A DNA stretch of 33,197 nt. It comes from a virus. The translations under genes were made by a program, and so were the position numbers. The notes beneath the pieces were generated by a model. It was not told the origin of the DNA. It did not search any database and worked only from the letters and a program-made list of their open reading frames with translations. The stretch lies in IMG/VR virus record IMGVR_UViG_3300044619_000646, positions 1-33,197 of that record. The stretch is one strand, 5' to 3'. Positions 21,795-31,022 of the stretch are shown here, piece after piece. Numbering within the stretch: the stretch's first letter is position 1; each line of letters starts with the position of its first letter.

Positions 21795-22636
21795 TGTTTA
21801 CCCGTCAGGCACCGGCTCTCCATACCGCTCTTTGGCAGGGCGGCTTATCTCCAGCCCAGGCCAGCCAGATACAGAACCTGCTTGGGCAGTGCCGGGCTCC
21901 TCTGGTTCACCGTGGCCCGATCACCGTGGACCCGACCACTCCGTCCATGCGGCTGGTTGATCCCGATTCGGCAAAGGTGAAGTTCCCGCAGATCGGTGAC
22001 TTGCTGCCGCCCGAGCAAGAAAAGAAGCCCGAGGAAGACCCGGAGGCCCCGCCGGTAGACCTGCCACCGAATCCCATATTTCCAGTTCCGCAGCCCTTTC
22101 CCGGGCCCGGGCCGGGCGGTGGTGGCGGTGGTGGCATCGAGTACACGGCCGGGGACTACATAGAGGTCGATAACAGAAGGCGGGAGATAAGCCTCAAACA
22201 CAAGGACTTTGAGCCCGGTCGGCACTGCATCTTCACCGATGACGGTTTCGTCCGTGGCATCGAGTTCACCGTCCGCGAGACCAGCACCGATGAGGACGGC
22301 GACCAGTTCAACGACAACCACATCGTGATGAACTGGAACGAGGTCCAGCCCGACAAGACCATCCTTGAGTTCGGCCTGAAGAACCTCAAGACCCTTATGG
22401 TCGTGACTGACGTTCAGTTCTATCCAAGCGGGGTTCCTGGCGAGTCTGGAACGGACCCTGTGTTTCGGGTCACTAAGAAGCCCGTACTGGTCTGGCTCAA
22501 CGGGGACGAGCAGACCTACGACATCCCGCTGGCAGTCTGCGACGAGTCGCCTAGCGGCTCTAGTAAGGGCCCCGGAGAGGAAGAGCAAAAGCGGCAGGCT
22601 GAAGCCACGCAAATGCCATTCATGGTGCCGCAGTGA
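21794..22636 (+). CDS. Tail accessory protein with Pro/Gly hinge
   Basis: A 280-residue protein overlapping the hub stop by one base. The N-terminal 60 residues include a Gln-rich helix ('LSPAQASQIQNLLGQ', about 18-32). A Pro-rich/Gly7 hinge follows (about 74-115). After that comes a beta-rich domain beginning 'IEYTAGDYIEVDNRRREISLKH' (115-136), a pattern found in phage tail-tip/fibre-anchor proteins, with a 'VVTDVQFYPSG' strand later. The tail is charged. There is no signal peptide. It is likely a structural accessory of the hub or fibres. The next gene starts with GTG inside its stop region (GTGA), which couples their translation. Confidence 0.65.
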   Translation: MFTRQAPALHTALWQGGLSPAQASQIQNLLGQCRAPLVHRGPITVDPTTPSMRLVDPDSAKVKFPQIGDLLPPEQEKKPEEDPEAPPVDLPPNPIFPVPQPFPGPGPGGGGGGGIEYTAGDYIEVDNRRREISLKHKDFEPGRHCIFTDDGFVRGIEFTVRETSTDEDGDQFNDNHIVMNWNEVQPDKTILEFGLKNLKTLMVVTDVQFYPSGVPGESGTDPVFRVTKKPVLVWLNGDEQTYDIPLAVCDESPSGSSKGPGEEEQKRQAEATQMPFMVPQ

Positions 22637-23418
22637 AGTTGATCTCCAAGGGCGGCGGCCTGCTTGTCAAAGACGGCAAGTTCATTGCGGTCAAGGACGG
22701 GACCGAGGCCTGCCAGTGCTGCGACGAGTGTTCGGTAGACCCTTGCGAACTGACCCTCAGGTACGTTGACGAGAACAGATGCGAGGACGATGTCTTTGAC
22801 ATCTTCGTCTACAACCCTGATGACGGCCCTGCTGGCAAGGTCTTTGTTGCAGAGTTGGACATGGTCAGCACGCCACCCGGCTGTTGCAACCGATTTTGCC
22901 CCCAGACAACCATCGACATCCCCTTGGGCCTGAAGTCCGAGTACATCTCCGGGGACTGCAAGTTCGGGATCATTGCCGAAAAGACCAAGAGCAACTGCTG
23001 CGGAACCGCCGCAAGGTTCAGTGTCCGCACCAAGGACGGCTCGGTGGAGTTGTTCGGGGCCTACTTCAATTCAAGCGGTACGGACCAGATATTTGACCTG
23101 CGAGCCATGTGTGGCGGCAGCAAGTCAGCGTCTTTGGCACGGCAGGGCGGGGTCGGCTCGGAGTTGTCTGCCTTACTAAAGGTCTTCTTCCTGAACCCAG
23201 ACTCGAACTGTGACTGCAAGGCTAGAGCCGAGTACATGAATCGAATGGGAGCCCAGTGGTGTAGAGAGAACATAGAGACCATCAATGGGTGGCTCCGAGA
23301 CGAGGCCCACAAGCGAGGCATCCCGTTCTTCGACTGGCTAGGCAGGCAGGTGATCCTCAGGGCGATTGACTCATGGGAGGCCAAGCAGATGCCTCTCGAC
23401 CAAGACGGCCAGACATAA
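22633..23418 (+). CDS. Cysteine-rich tail-associated protein
   Basis: A 261-residue protein beginning with GTG that overlaps the previous stop (GTGA). It has 16 cysteines, of which 13 fall before residue 151 (including Cys27-x-Cys29-Cys30, Cys84-Cys85, Cys122-Cys123). The last three form a C-x-C (183, 185) followed 14 residues later by Cys200. The C-terminal domain (about 181-240: 'CKARAEYMNRMGAQWC', 'INGWLRDEAHKRGIPFFDWLGRQV') is helical and looks separate from the first. The cysteines could bind zinc or form disulfides; the density of Cys-Cys pairs is unusual for a cytoplasmic virion protein. The first residues ('MKLISKGGGLLVKDGKFIAV') form a small beta hairpin. Function unknown; the position suggests a tail component. 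Confidence 0.7.
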   Translation: MKLISKGGGLLVKDGKFIAVKDGTEACQCCDECSVDPCELTLRYVDENRCEDDVFDIFVYNPDDGPAGKVFVAELDMVSTPPGCCNRFCPQTTIDIPLGLKSEYISGDCKFGIIAEKTKSNCCGTAARFSVRTKDGSVELFGAYFNSSGTDQIFDLRAMCGGSKSASLARQGGVGSELSALLKVFFLNPDSNCDCKARAEYMNRMGAQWCRENIETINGWLRDEAHKRGIPFFDWLGRQVILRAIDSWEAKQMPLDQDGQT

Positions 23419-23446
23419 ATACCCTGGAAAGCAACCGGAGAGTCCT

Positions 23447-23869
23447 ATGTTCCAGCAGCAACTGATCCATCCCGAAGACGCCAGGTCCTACCAGTGGCAC
23501 GGCAGTCTCGTCGGCCGCGATGTCGGTATGGCCCATGAGCAGTGGTACAAGCAGGGCCAGCCCACCAATCAGGACCGCGTGAACGCCGCCTACCAGCAGC
23601 GGATGGCCGCCCAGGAGCAGGCCCGACAGCAGGCCCTCTACGAAAAGCAGATGCGGGAGCAGTGGGAGGAGCAGAAGAAGAACAACGAGGTCAGCCGACA
23701 AGCCCAGGTTCACAAGTCCAAAGCCCTGCGATCCATGGCTCTTGGGTTTGGCGGTGGGTTTTCTATGGGCGGCGGCTCCACCCAGGCCCCGAGCGTTGAC
23801 CTGTACTCCAGTTCTGGCCAGCGGATCGGTGGCTCGTTTGGCCCCATCGGAAAGAGCCTCCTCGGATGA
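23447..23869 (+). CDS. Gln/Gly-rich internal virion candidate
   Basis: A 140-residue protein. ATG 23447 is preferred because GGAGA lies 7 bases before it; the frame is open upstream into the previous gene. A Gln/Glu/Arg-rich long helix spans about 45-90. It is followed by a Gly/Ser-rich segment ('GFGGGFSMGGGS', 98-109) and a last turn 'GSFGPIGKSLLG'. There is no signal or membrane segment. It starts a run of three small Gln-rich genes overlapping by ATGA, before the giant ejection-type proteins. It is probably an internal or ejection-associated protein, as small helical proteins in this position are in podoviruses. The assignment is contextual. Confidence 0.6.
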   Translation: MFQQQLIHPEDARSYQWHGSLVGRDVGMAHEQWYKQGQPTNQDRVNAAYQQRMAAQEQARQQALYEKQMREQWEEQKKNNEVSRQAQVHKSKALRSMALGFGGGFSMGGGSTQAPSVDLYSSSGQRIGGSFGPIGKSLLG

Positions 23870-24300
23870 TCTCAGGCAAGCCCAACATGAATCCCCCCAA
23901 GCCCAGCACTGGCGGGCTTGGGTATCAGTCTGGGTTCAATGCAGACAGGCAGCCCGTGAACACCGGGTTCGCCTCGGGCAGGCTCCAGAAAGAGTCCCAG
24001 TTCGTGCCCCAGTTTGGGTCTGCTACCGGCAAGCAGGCGGCCCTGGACCTGACCAAGTCCCAGCAGTTCAACGACCAGGCCCAACTCCGCAGGGGCATGG
24101 AGACCGCCAATGCCCAGATGGGCCTTGAGAATCAGGTCAGCCGAGCGGAACTCATGCAGGCCGGTCTCTCTAACCAAGCCAAGATTTACGCCGACATGAC
24201 CCAGCGGGCCACCGACCAGATCGGACTGGCGGCTCAACTCCAGCAGGCCATGATCCGCAACCGAGCGGCCCTGTCCGCAGCACTGATGGGTGACGCATGA
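23866..24300 (+). CDS. Small Gln/Ala-rich helical protein
   Basis: A 144-residue protein overlapping the previous stop by four bases (ATGA). The first 45 residues are Gly/Pro/Asn-rich and likely extended. The remaining 100 are a continuous Gln/Ala/Met-rich helix ('QLRRGMETANAQMGLENQVSRAEL...', about 75-140). Similar composition is found in the next gene, but no obvious sequence identity beyond Gln/Ala bias is seen. It is a candidate internal virion protein inserted into or ejected through the host envelope, on context only. Confidence 0.6.
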   Translation: MISGKPNMNPPKPSTGGLGYQSGFNADRQPVNTGFASGRLQKESQFVPQFGSATGKQAALDLTKSQQFNDQAQLRRGMETANAQMGLENQVSRAELMQAGLSNQAKIYADMTQRATDQIGLAAQLQQAMIRNRAALSAALMGDA

Positions 24301-24827
24301 TCGGCAGCAACACCTCACTCAAGGCCAAGGGGGCAACCCCGACCCAGTACCCGGTCCAGCAGGCTCAACCGAGCCCGTTTGGTCAGGGCGGGTACACAGG
24401 CCAGTCTTCCATGAAGCAGCCGAACTACATCGGCATCGACACCACGGAAGACGCGGCCAACAACATCATGGCCAAGGGGTTCCAGCAGGGCGACCACCGC
24501 TTCCAGATGAAGCAGTTGGATCGGGCTGGCATCTCCCGGGGGCGTGGCCAGCAGTTCGTGGCAGGCCAAGAGGGGTCCCAGGCCATGGGCCAGGCCGCCA
24601 ACCAGGCCGCCGAGTTGCGGACCCAGGACATGGCCGCCAACTCCAAGATGCGGTCGGACTATGAAAAGGCCATGGAGCAACAGGCTCAACAGTTGGCCAT
24701 GATCCAACACGCCCAAAGCCAGACCGATTGGACACGGCAGTTTGCGGAAGAGTCAGCCGCAGCCCAGGTCAAGATGGCCCAGCAGCAGGCCCAACTCCAG
24801 TTGATGCTGTCACTGATGAAGGACTGA
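24297..24827 (+). CDS. Small Gln/Ala-rich coiled-coil protein
   Basis: A 176-residue protein starting inside the previous stop (ATGA). The N-terminal 60 residues are low-complexity (Gln/Gly/Ser/Pro). Residues about 85-175 form a long Ala/Gln/Met-rich helix with heptad-like spacing ('EKAMEQQAQQLAMIQHAQSQ' near 122-141, 'KMAQQQAQLQLMLSLMKD' at the end). No enzyme motif or membrane segment is seen. With its two upstream partners it forms a set of small helical proteins of the sort packaged with giant ejection proteins. The family is not recognised. Confidence 0.6.
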   Translation: MIGSNTSLKAKGATPTQYPVQQAQPSPFGQGGYTGQSSMKQPNYIGIDTTEDAANNIMAKGFQQGDHRFQMKQLDRAGISRGRGQQFVAGQEGSQAMGQAANQAAELRTQDMAANSKMRSDYEKAMEQQAQQLAMIQHAQSQTDWTRQFAEESAAAQVKMAQQQAQLQLMLSLMKD

Positions 24828-24839
24828 AGGGGACTAGAT

Positions 24840-25148
24840 ATGTCGCATATGCCCGTAGGCCTCGACCTCGATGACCTGACGCCAAAGCAACTCAGGCAAA
24901 TCCTGCGTGGCTCCATGCGGGCATCCATGCCGTCCCACAAGAAGGATGACAAGGAGAAGGAAGAGTCCGACGAAAAGGACTCCAAGGAGAACGATGACCT
25001 CGTTGACCTTGACCGGGAGAAGGGCGACAGCAAGCCGCCCAAGGTGCAGAAGGATGACCTTCCCAAGGGTGTGACATTCCCCGAGGAAGAGGAAGAAGGC
25101 CCAGAACTCGCCAGCAAGACCAAGGACAAGAAGAATGGCCGTACCTGA
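24840..25148 (+). CDS. Highly charged low-complexity protein
   Basis: A 102-residue protein; AAGGGGA lies about 7 bases before ATG 24840. A short helix ('LDDLTPKQLRQILRGSMRASM', about 10-30) is followed by an almost purely Lys/Glu/Asp/Ser tract (33-65) and a Pro/Glu-rich end. It is predicted disordered except for the first helix. Its last 14 bases overlap the start of the giant gene in another frame. It may be an acidic linker or assembly factor for the ejection proteins. Function unknown. Confidence 0.6.
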   Translation: MSHMPVGLDLDDLTPKQLRQILRGSMRASMPSHKKDDKEKEESDEKDSKENDDLVDLDREKGDSKPPKVQKDDLPKGVTFPEEEEEGPELASKTKDKKNGRT

Positions 25149-28100
25149 CGTAAAGCCTTCCAACGCCGCCCGCCTCAGGAACGTCATCGAACTCCGCAAA
25201 GCCCAGCAGCAGGTTCGAGGCAAGACGTTCGAGACTCCCCGCCCCGAACTCCTTAGGTCTATGGCCCTAGGGGGAGACGAGAGTCGGGGTCTGCTCAAGG
25301 AAATCTGGGACAGCCTCGACAATCAGCAGCGTGAGGTGCTGGTCAAGGAAATCGTCCTGGCCATGCCCCACCCCAGCGACCCGACCAAGTTGTCGGTGGA
25401 CGCGAACAAGGTTCTTTCTGCCATGCAGAAGGGGACCATCGGTGCGGCTGCCGAGTCTGCCAGCAAGGCCGCCGACTCTGGCCGTGCCCCCGTTGAATCC
25501 GACCGTTCATCCACCCGTGGTGCCTCTGGCGACACGATCTTTGACAAGGGTGGCGTAGAGAAGGCCGAGCCCGACGCACCGCAGACTTCCATCGAGGCCC
25601 CTGAAGGCCAGTTGGACATGAACGCACCGGATGACGATGTGGACGGGCCCTCTGCACTTCGTCGCCCCGGCTTGCCCAAGGGGTTCGATCCCAGGAAGGC
25701 CGAGGTCAAGAACCCAAGCAAGGCATCGTCCAGCATTGAGGACCGGCCATCGCTTCGTGCCCCGAACTCATCCGTCGAAATGGTCGGCGGCAGGCCCATC
25801 AGGACCACCGAAGAGGGCACCGGTGCCTATGGCCCAGAGGACGCTGGCCGAGTGGCCAAGGGTCATGCTTGGGAAGAAGCCCAGGATGCCCGTGCTGCCT
25901 TCGTTCTTGAGAAGTTGGTTGCCCTGTACGGCTCCCAAGAGGAAGTAGCCAAGGCTTTTGCCAAGGCCGCTGATGGAGACGAGGCGATCCAGGCCCAGAT
26001 TGATGCCGTTCGTGGCATGGCCGATCAGGAGGTTCGTATTCCCAATCGACCCTCGCCTGCTGGTTACAGCCCCCGGACGGGCATCAAGGCCTCCACCAGC
26101 GAGATGTCGCCGCAGCAGATTTACGACGAACACATCCGCTCCCTGGTGTTTGGCAACCCGACCAGCAAGGTCTACCAGCCCAAGCGTGGTGAACAAGACC
26201 ACCTGATGTCAGCCTGGAAGTTGATCCAGACCGACGCCGACCGGGCTGCCCGTGCCCCGAACTTGGTCTATGGCAGCGCTCGGGACTTCGCCCAGCATCT
26301 CGTCAACAACCTATCCGGTCAGGATATGTTCGATGTCATGCCGGTGACTCCCAGTCAGAGGAGCCTGTCCACCATCGGCACTGCCATGGGGAAGGACGCT
26401 AACTCGGCTGCCAAGGACTACGGCGGGGTCTCCATCACTCCGGCCGACCGGGCCGTGGTCCAGCAGCAGGCCATTGACCGTCTGACCGCAATCATCGAAG
26501 AGCGGCTCGGCAAGGACTGGGGCGAGAACTACAAGGGCGTGACCGAGGGCGAACTCACCCCGGTCCCCGAGTCCCGCCTTCCCGAGGAGCCGGTCAGCAC
26601 CTCGCAAGACCCGGGCCGCGTCCCCATGGAGGGCGGCATCCCGAACAGACTTGGCGAGAAGACGGCACAGAAGCCAGGCCCAGACTTCTCCCGTGGCGTC
26701 GAGCAAGAAGCCATTGACGGCGATACGTCCAGTCAGTTGGCGGGCGAGGACACCTACAGCCAGAAGGAAATCCTTGACCAGTGGGATGGCAAACCTCCAG
26801 AGCCCAAGGCCAAGGAAGAAGTCGAGGTTGTCGAGGAAGCGGAGGGCTGGACTCCCCGTCCGATGACGAGCAAGGACTCGGCCGATGACTGGCACAAGGA
26901 GGCTTACCGCAACTACAAGCAGGGCGAGCCGCAAAAGTCCACCAGTGCGTCGGACTGGATGGCCGACTACAACCGCCGCAACCGCAACCTCTCCCCTGAG
27001 GAGGTGAAGCGGCGGGAGGGGCTTGCCGGGAAACTTGGCGAGAACATCGAGGGCCTGACCACCGAGCGGACTTCGGACCTCCTCAAGGAGATCGACGCCT
27101 TGGAGGCAGGCCTTAGTGAGGTTCCGCCCCAGATCAGCGAAATCTACAAGCAACTGGAGGCCGAAGGTCTGACCCCCAGCCAGGCCCGGGAACTGCGAGA
27201 GCAACTGAAGGTACTCAACGCCGAACACCTCCGGTCCCGTGCTGATGAATACTCTCGGCTGGATGACCTGCGGGAGCGGCTGGCTTCTGCCCGGTCTACC
27301 GACAGCCTGACCGGCATCCTGTCCCGCCGTGGCAAGGGGCCCCTGTCTGGCCGCATCAACAAGGGCGATGGGACCACTCCCGAGAAGCCGCTGGAGATCG
27401 AAACCGAGGACGATTCCCCGGTCATCAACCCCAAGCCCGGCACTCCGGCACCAGCACCCACGCCAGCCCCTGCACCAAAGGCAGAAGCCCAGGCTGATCC
27501 TGTGGCTCAAGGCAAGGTCGATGCTGCAAAGATCATCAAGGTATTCCAGGGCAAGGGCAAAGAGACCCAAGTCGCCAAGGCTGCCAAGCGGGTCGAGGAA
27601 CTGGAGCAGCGGGGCAATGCCCTGTCTGGTCCCGCAGCCGAAGCCTGGGAAGCCGAGGTCATGGGCCCCGTCCGCAAGGCCATGGAGGAGAGGCTGACCG
27701 GTGGCCGCCCGCTGAAGGGTCAGTCCGTCGAAGGCACGGCCCCGGCACCAAAGGCCGAGGAGCCCCCGCCGCCTCCAGCACCCGAGCCCGCTCCTGCCCC
27801 TAAGGCGGAAGAGGATGTGTTCAGCGACCCCGAAGCCGACCAGGCCACCGAGGTATCCAAGGTAGAGGATGAGCCCCTCGACCCCTTGGACAGTGCCCAT
27901 GCCAGTGACATGGGTGACGAGCCTATCCCTGCACCCGAGGCAGTTGACCCCGGAACCGGTTTGGCTGCCGTGCCGGAGAGGCCTGCACCGCTGGAGGGTG
28001 AGATCGAGCCAGGCCCTTCAGCCGCAGGCGAGGTCATTGATGCCGAGTTTGAGGTGAAGTCGCGGGAGGGTGAGGCCGCCGCCAAGGCCGATGCTGCCGA

Positions 28101-28584
28101 GGCCCCCCGTGACGCAGAGTCCGCTCGCCCTGCCCTTGAGTCCAAGACCATTCCCGAGGACGCAGGCAGCCCAGAGACCAAGACCGATGCGGCCCCGGGG
28201 AAGGCTGACCCAAAGGCAGCAGCCACGCCCCGTACATGGATGGGCTTTGGCCGAGACGCTATCACCTACCCGGTTCGCCACCCCATCAGGACGGCAACCC
28301 GAGTGGGCCTCCCGGCGACCCTTCTCGGTATGTACGCGGGCATGACCAGCCGAACGTCCACCAGCCCCGAGGACAACGGCTGGCCCAGCGAGCCCGTCTC
28401 CATGGAACGCCCGACCATGGACCAGATGCCAGTGATGCCCGGTGACATCGGTGTCTCTGACGGTGCAGGATACGACGGCACTGGCCCCGGCATGACTTCG
28501 GAAGAGCGAATCCGAATGTTGCAGAGCGGCCGACAGAACTACATCCCTAAGGGGACACCCCAAACCTTCTATCAGTGGAGATGA
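25135..28584 (+). CDS. Giant internal virion or ejection-type protein
   Basis: A 1149-residue protein. The first 40 residues are basic. A helical region around 315-470 holds 'SPQQIYDEHIRSLVFGN' and 'LTAIIEERLGKDWGENY' and looks folded. Long stretches are Pro/Ala/Glu/Lys-rich and probably disordered, especially about 760-820 and 855-1030. A single hydrophobic segment lies near 1060-1080 ('RVGLPATLLGMYAGM'). It may contact membrane, which would suit a protein ejected into the host envelope. No lytic transglycosylase or peptidase motif is visible. Its gene is followed by two further large genes, as in podovirus internal-protein blocks. The function is inferred from size, order and composition. 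Confidence 0.65.
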   Translation: MAVPDVKPSNAARLRNVIELRKAQQQVRGKTFETPRPELLRSMALGGDESRGLLKEIWDSLDNQQREVLVKEIVLAMPHPSDPTKLSVDANKVLSAMQKGTIGAAAESASKAADSGRAPVESDRSSTRGASGDTIFDKGGVEKAEPDAPQTSIEAPEGQLDMNAPDDDVDGPSALRRPGLPKGFDPRKAEVKNPSKASSSIEDRPSLRAPNSSVEMVGGRPIRTTEEGTGAYGPEDAGRVAKGHAWEEAQDARAAFVLEKLVALYGSQEEVAKAFAKAADGDEAIQAQIDAVRGMADQEVRIPNRPSPAGYSPRTGIKASTSEMSPQQIYDEHIRSLVFGNPTSKVYQPKRGEQDHLMSAWKLIQTDADRAARAPNLVYGSARDFAQHLVNNLSGQDMFDVMPVTPSQRSLSTIGTAMGKDANSAAKDYGGVSITPADRAVVQQQAIDRLTAIIEERLGKDWGENYKGVTEGELTPVPESRLPEEPVSTSQDPGRVPMEGGIPNRLGEKTAQKPGPDFSRGVEQEAIDGDTSSQLAGEDTYSQKEILDQWDGKPPEPKAKEEVEVVEEAEGWTPRPMTSKDSADDWHKEAYRNYKQGEPQKSTSASDWMADYNRRNRNLSPEEVKRREGLAGKLGENIEGLTTERTSDLLKEIDALEAGLSEVPPQISEIYKQLEAEGLTPSQARELREQLKVLNAEHLRSRADEYSRLDDLRERLASARSTDSLTGILSRRGKGPLSGRINKGDGTTPEKPLEIETEDDSPVINPKPGTPAPAPTPAPAPKAEAQADPVAQGKVDAAKIIKVFQGKGKETQVAKAAKRVEELEQRGNALSGPAAEAWEAEVMGPVRKAMEERLTGGRPLKGQSVEGTAPAPKAEEPPPPPAPEPAPAPKAEEDVFSDPEADQATEVSKVEDEPLDPLDSAHASDMGDEPIPAPEAVDPGTGLAAVPERPAPLEGEIEPGPSAAGEVIDAEFEVKSREGEAAAKADAAEAPRDAESARPALESKTIPEDAGSPETKTDAAPGKADPKAAATPRTWMGFGRDAITYPVRHPIRTATRVGLPATLLGMYAGMTSRTSTSPEDNGWPSEPVSMERPTMDQMPVMPGDIGVSDGAGYDGTGPGMTSEERIRMLQSGRQNYIPKGTPQTFYQWR

Positions 28585-28586
28585 CC

Positions 28587-31019
28587 ATGAGTGGAAACTT
28601 TGGGTGGCCCCAGCCTGTTCCTGCACCCCAGTCCCGGTGGCGTCCCCACCCGGCTACGCAGCCCGGTCCCTTTGATACGGCGGCTTCCATCGAGCGTATC
28701 CGGCAGCAGCAGGCCCAGCAGGCCCAGTTCACGCCGGATCAGGTGCTGGATGCCACGGCCGACCACCAGTTCAAGGAGAACACCCGGGACGGACTGGAGG
28801 CCTATCGCCAGTTCAACGGCCCCGGCCCGAATGTTGTGGGCGTGACCGGCCCGACGCTCGGTGAGGGTGATGCCTTCCGTGCCCCCGGTGCCCCTACCAT
28901 GGCCGAAGCCCAAGAGCAGCAGGCCAATGCCGAAGCCTTGAAGAACTGGGAAGACTTCAAGTGGAACGCCCAGATGGCAGGCAGCGTTCTGTGGCAGCGG
29001 GCCCAGCACGAATACAAGAAGGGCAAGAGGCAGAAGGACGAACTGGACTCGATGTCGGCCGGTGTCGGCTTCGACCCCACGGCCACCATGCCCCAGGCCC
29101 CCGAGGCCCCGACTGATCCGCAGGCTTCGGAGCAGGAGAAGGCCGCCAAGGAGTTTGAGGCCAAGCAGAACCGTGCCACCGAGGTGGCCCACAACGAGGC
29201 TTTCCCGACCGGCACCCACCCGAACCCGGTGGCTCCGGTAATGGAGAAGCCCGAAGATATGCTCGCCCCCAAGGAAGGATTTACTGACGGCACCACTGAT
29301 CGGCGGAAGGCGGCGGCCGAAACCCGGCGTCGAGGCACCCGCAAGCAGGAGAACCGGTGGGCTGACCCGACCGAACTGGGCCCACTCCCTGGAGAGGAGA
29401 CCCTGCCTCCTTCGGTGACCCGCTGGTCTTCGCAGAACGCGGCCTCCAATGGGATGGCCCGGCTCCGTCAGGCCTATGAGATCGAGCGTGACTCCAGCAC
29501 CTCGGGCGAGACGTTCGAGGATTGGCTGGTCCGCAAGGGTGTCACGCCCGACCTGAAACCCGAAGAGGCTGATGCCAAGTTGAACGAGATTCTGGCCGAC
29601 AACGTGGTGAACTTTGGCCATGACCCCTTAGACCCCGGTCAACGGAAAGACCCTCGGATCGACACCGAGGATGACACCGTTCTTCAGGGCCGCCGTGGTG
29701 TGGCTGATGACACCCCGCTGGACCTGATGACCGACGAGCAGAAGGCGAAGATCGGCCGAGACCCCAGCGGAGCCCCGCGAACTGCCCGTGGTGGCCGCTA
29801 CGTCTGGGATCAGACCGCAGACTCCGACCCGCTCCGAGATGGAGAGGGTGGGTTTGTGCCCCGTGGTGTCGCCCAAGACCGTTTGGCAGAGGCCCAGAAG
29901 ATGGCCGAGGCTGGCAACTACCGTGGGGCTGCCGCCATCCTGGGCATCGACCATATGGCCTACGGGGACAACGTCCCAACCCTGGCCGGTGATGTCAGGG
30001 CGGAACTCCAGCGGCACGAACGGATGACAAAGGCAGGCTACGTTGCCGAAAACGTGGCTGGTGGCGGGGTGCGGTACAAGGCTGGCCCGGTGATGCAGGC
30101 CAAGGTGGACAAGAACAAGCGGAATATGTCCATGCGGACTATGACGAGCCGCTATGCCAAAGAGATGAAAGACTCCGGTGTCGGGGCTGCTCAGATGCGG
30201 GAGGCCTATGACTCGGCCTACAACAAGGCGGTCAGTGATGGGTCGGACAATCCCCACCGGGATGCCATGGCTTCGCTGAACGACCGCTACCTTGAGGACA
30301 TGAGGCTCCGCAGGACCCAGGACCAGAAGTTGGCCTACAACCAGAGCCAGGATCAGTACGCCCGCTCGGTTCGGTTTGGTCTTCCCAAGTCGGTGGTCGC
30401 TGGCCTGGACACCGTGGGCAACGCCCAGACTGTTCAGGACAAGGCCAATGCCTTGATGGTTCTCCATGCTCAACAGCCAGGCATGGGCTGGGACCGCATG
30501 GCTGGGATGCTAATCCGTGGGGACTTGGACGCCAGGGCCCTGAACAACTGGATTGCCGGGACTGCTGGCCAGCCCTCGCCGTTCCAGAAGCATCAGGCCA
30601 ACTTGCAGCGAGTCTCTTCAGGTGAAGTCTCTGACACGACCTTTGCCGAGATGGGTGCCCTTGCCGCCACCGAAGCCGGTCAAGCCGGGACTGATGCCCA
30701 GCGTCAGGTGATCCTGCGGCGGTACACGCAGCCGGTCTCCACTCGGATCGTGAACAAGCCCACCCAGCCCACGCCCGCAGAGATGAACTTCGTCCGTCAG
30801 GCCACGGCCGGGATGAACTACGATGACTTCTGTGAACACACTGGGCTAGACCCCAAGTCTCCCGCCAGCCGGAAGAAGTACGAGACCATCACTGGCAACG
30901 CAGTCGGCTTCCGCATGGCTGACATCTGGTCGGGAGTCGGTGGTGCTATTGGCTGGCTTGCCGGTGGTGGCGGCCCAGCAAACCCCGGAACCGCCCAGGC
31001 TGCACCCCCGGGGAAGTAA
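28587..31019 (+). CDS. Large internal virion or ejection-type protein
   Basis: An 810-residue protein. I chose ATG 28587 because GGAG (28577-28580) sits six bases upstream; GTG 28575 and ATG 28581 are in frame but badly spaced. The N-terminus is Gln/Pro-rich with 'IERIRQQQAQQAQF'. Residues about 100-230 are Ala/Glu/Lys-rich. The middle holds a 'TDEQKAKIGRDPSG' and 'AQDRLAEAQKMAEAGNYRGAA' region, and the last third is helical with 'MRTMTSRYAKEMKDSG' and 'GWDRMAGMLIRGDLDARAL'. It ends in a Gly/Ala/Trp-rich hydrophobic segment ('VGGAIGWLAGGGG', about 783-795). No known catalytic motif is seen. It is likely one of the set of DNA-ejection proteins, by position and helical content. Confidence 0.6.
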   Translation: MSGNFGWPQPVPAPQSRWRPHPATQPGPFDTAASIERIRQQQAQQAQFTPDQVLDATADHQFKENTRDGLEAYRQFNGPGPNVVGVTGPTLGEGDAFRAPGAPTMAEAQEQQANAEALKNWEDFKWNAQMAGSVLWQRAQHEYKKGKRQKDELDSMSAGVGFDPTATMPQAPEAPTDPQASEQEKAAKEFEAKQNRATEVAHNEAFPTGTHPNPVAPVMEKPEDMLAPKEGFTDGTTDRRKAAAETRRRGTRKQENRWADPTELGPLPGEETLPPSVTRWSSQNAASNGMARLRQAYEIERDSSTSGETFEDWLVRKGVTPDLKPEEADAKLNEILADNVVNFGHDPLDPGQRKDPRIDTEDDTVLQGRRGVADDTPLDLMTDEQKAKIGRDPSGAPRTARGGRYVWDQTADSDPLRDGEGGFVPRGVAQDRLAEAQKMAEAGNYRGAAAILGIDHMAYGDNVPTLAGDVRAELQRHERMTKAGYVAENVAGGGVRYKAGPVMQAKVDKNKRNMSMRTMTSRYAKEMKDSGVGAAQMREAYDSAYNKAVSDGSDNPHRDAMASLNDRYLEDMRLRRTQDQKLAYNQSQDQYARSVRFGLPKSVVAGLDTVGNAQTVQDKANALMVLHAQQPGMGWDRMAGMLIRGDLDARALNNWIAGTAGQPSPFQKHQANLQRVSSGEVSDTTFAEMGALAATEAGQAGTDAQRQVILRRYTQPVSTRIVNKPTQPTPAEMNFVRQATAGMNYDDFCEHTGLDPKSPASRKKYETITGNAVGFRMADIWSGVGGAIGWLAGGGGPANPGTAQAAPPGK

Positions 31020-31022
31020 TGG

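Noticed and set aside
23366-23446. An earlier in-frame start for the Gln/Gly-rich gene at 23447
   Set aside because: The upstream codons overlap the Cys-rich gene and encode a basic, atypical segment. GGAGA is placed for ATG 23447.
26311-27900. A 529-codon reverse-strand open frame opposite the giant ejection gene
   Set aside because: Same codon-bias shadow effect; the + strand frame is continuous, with normal codon use and tight coupling to its neighbours.
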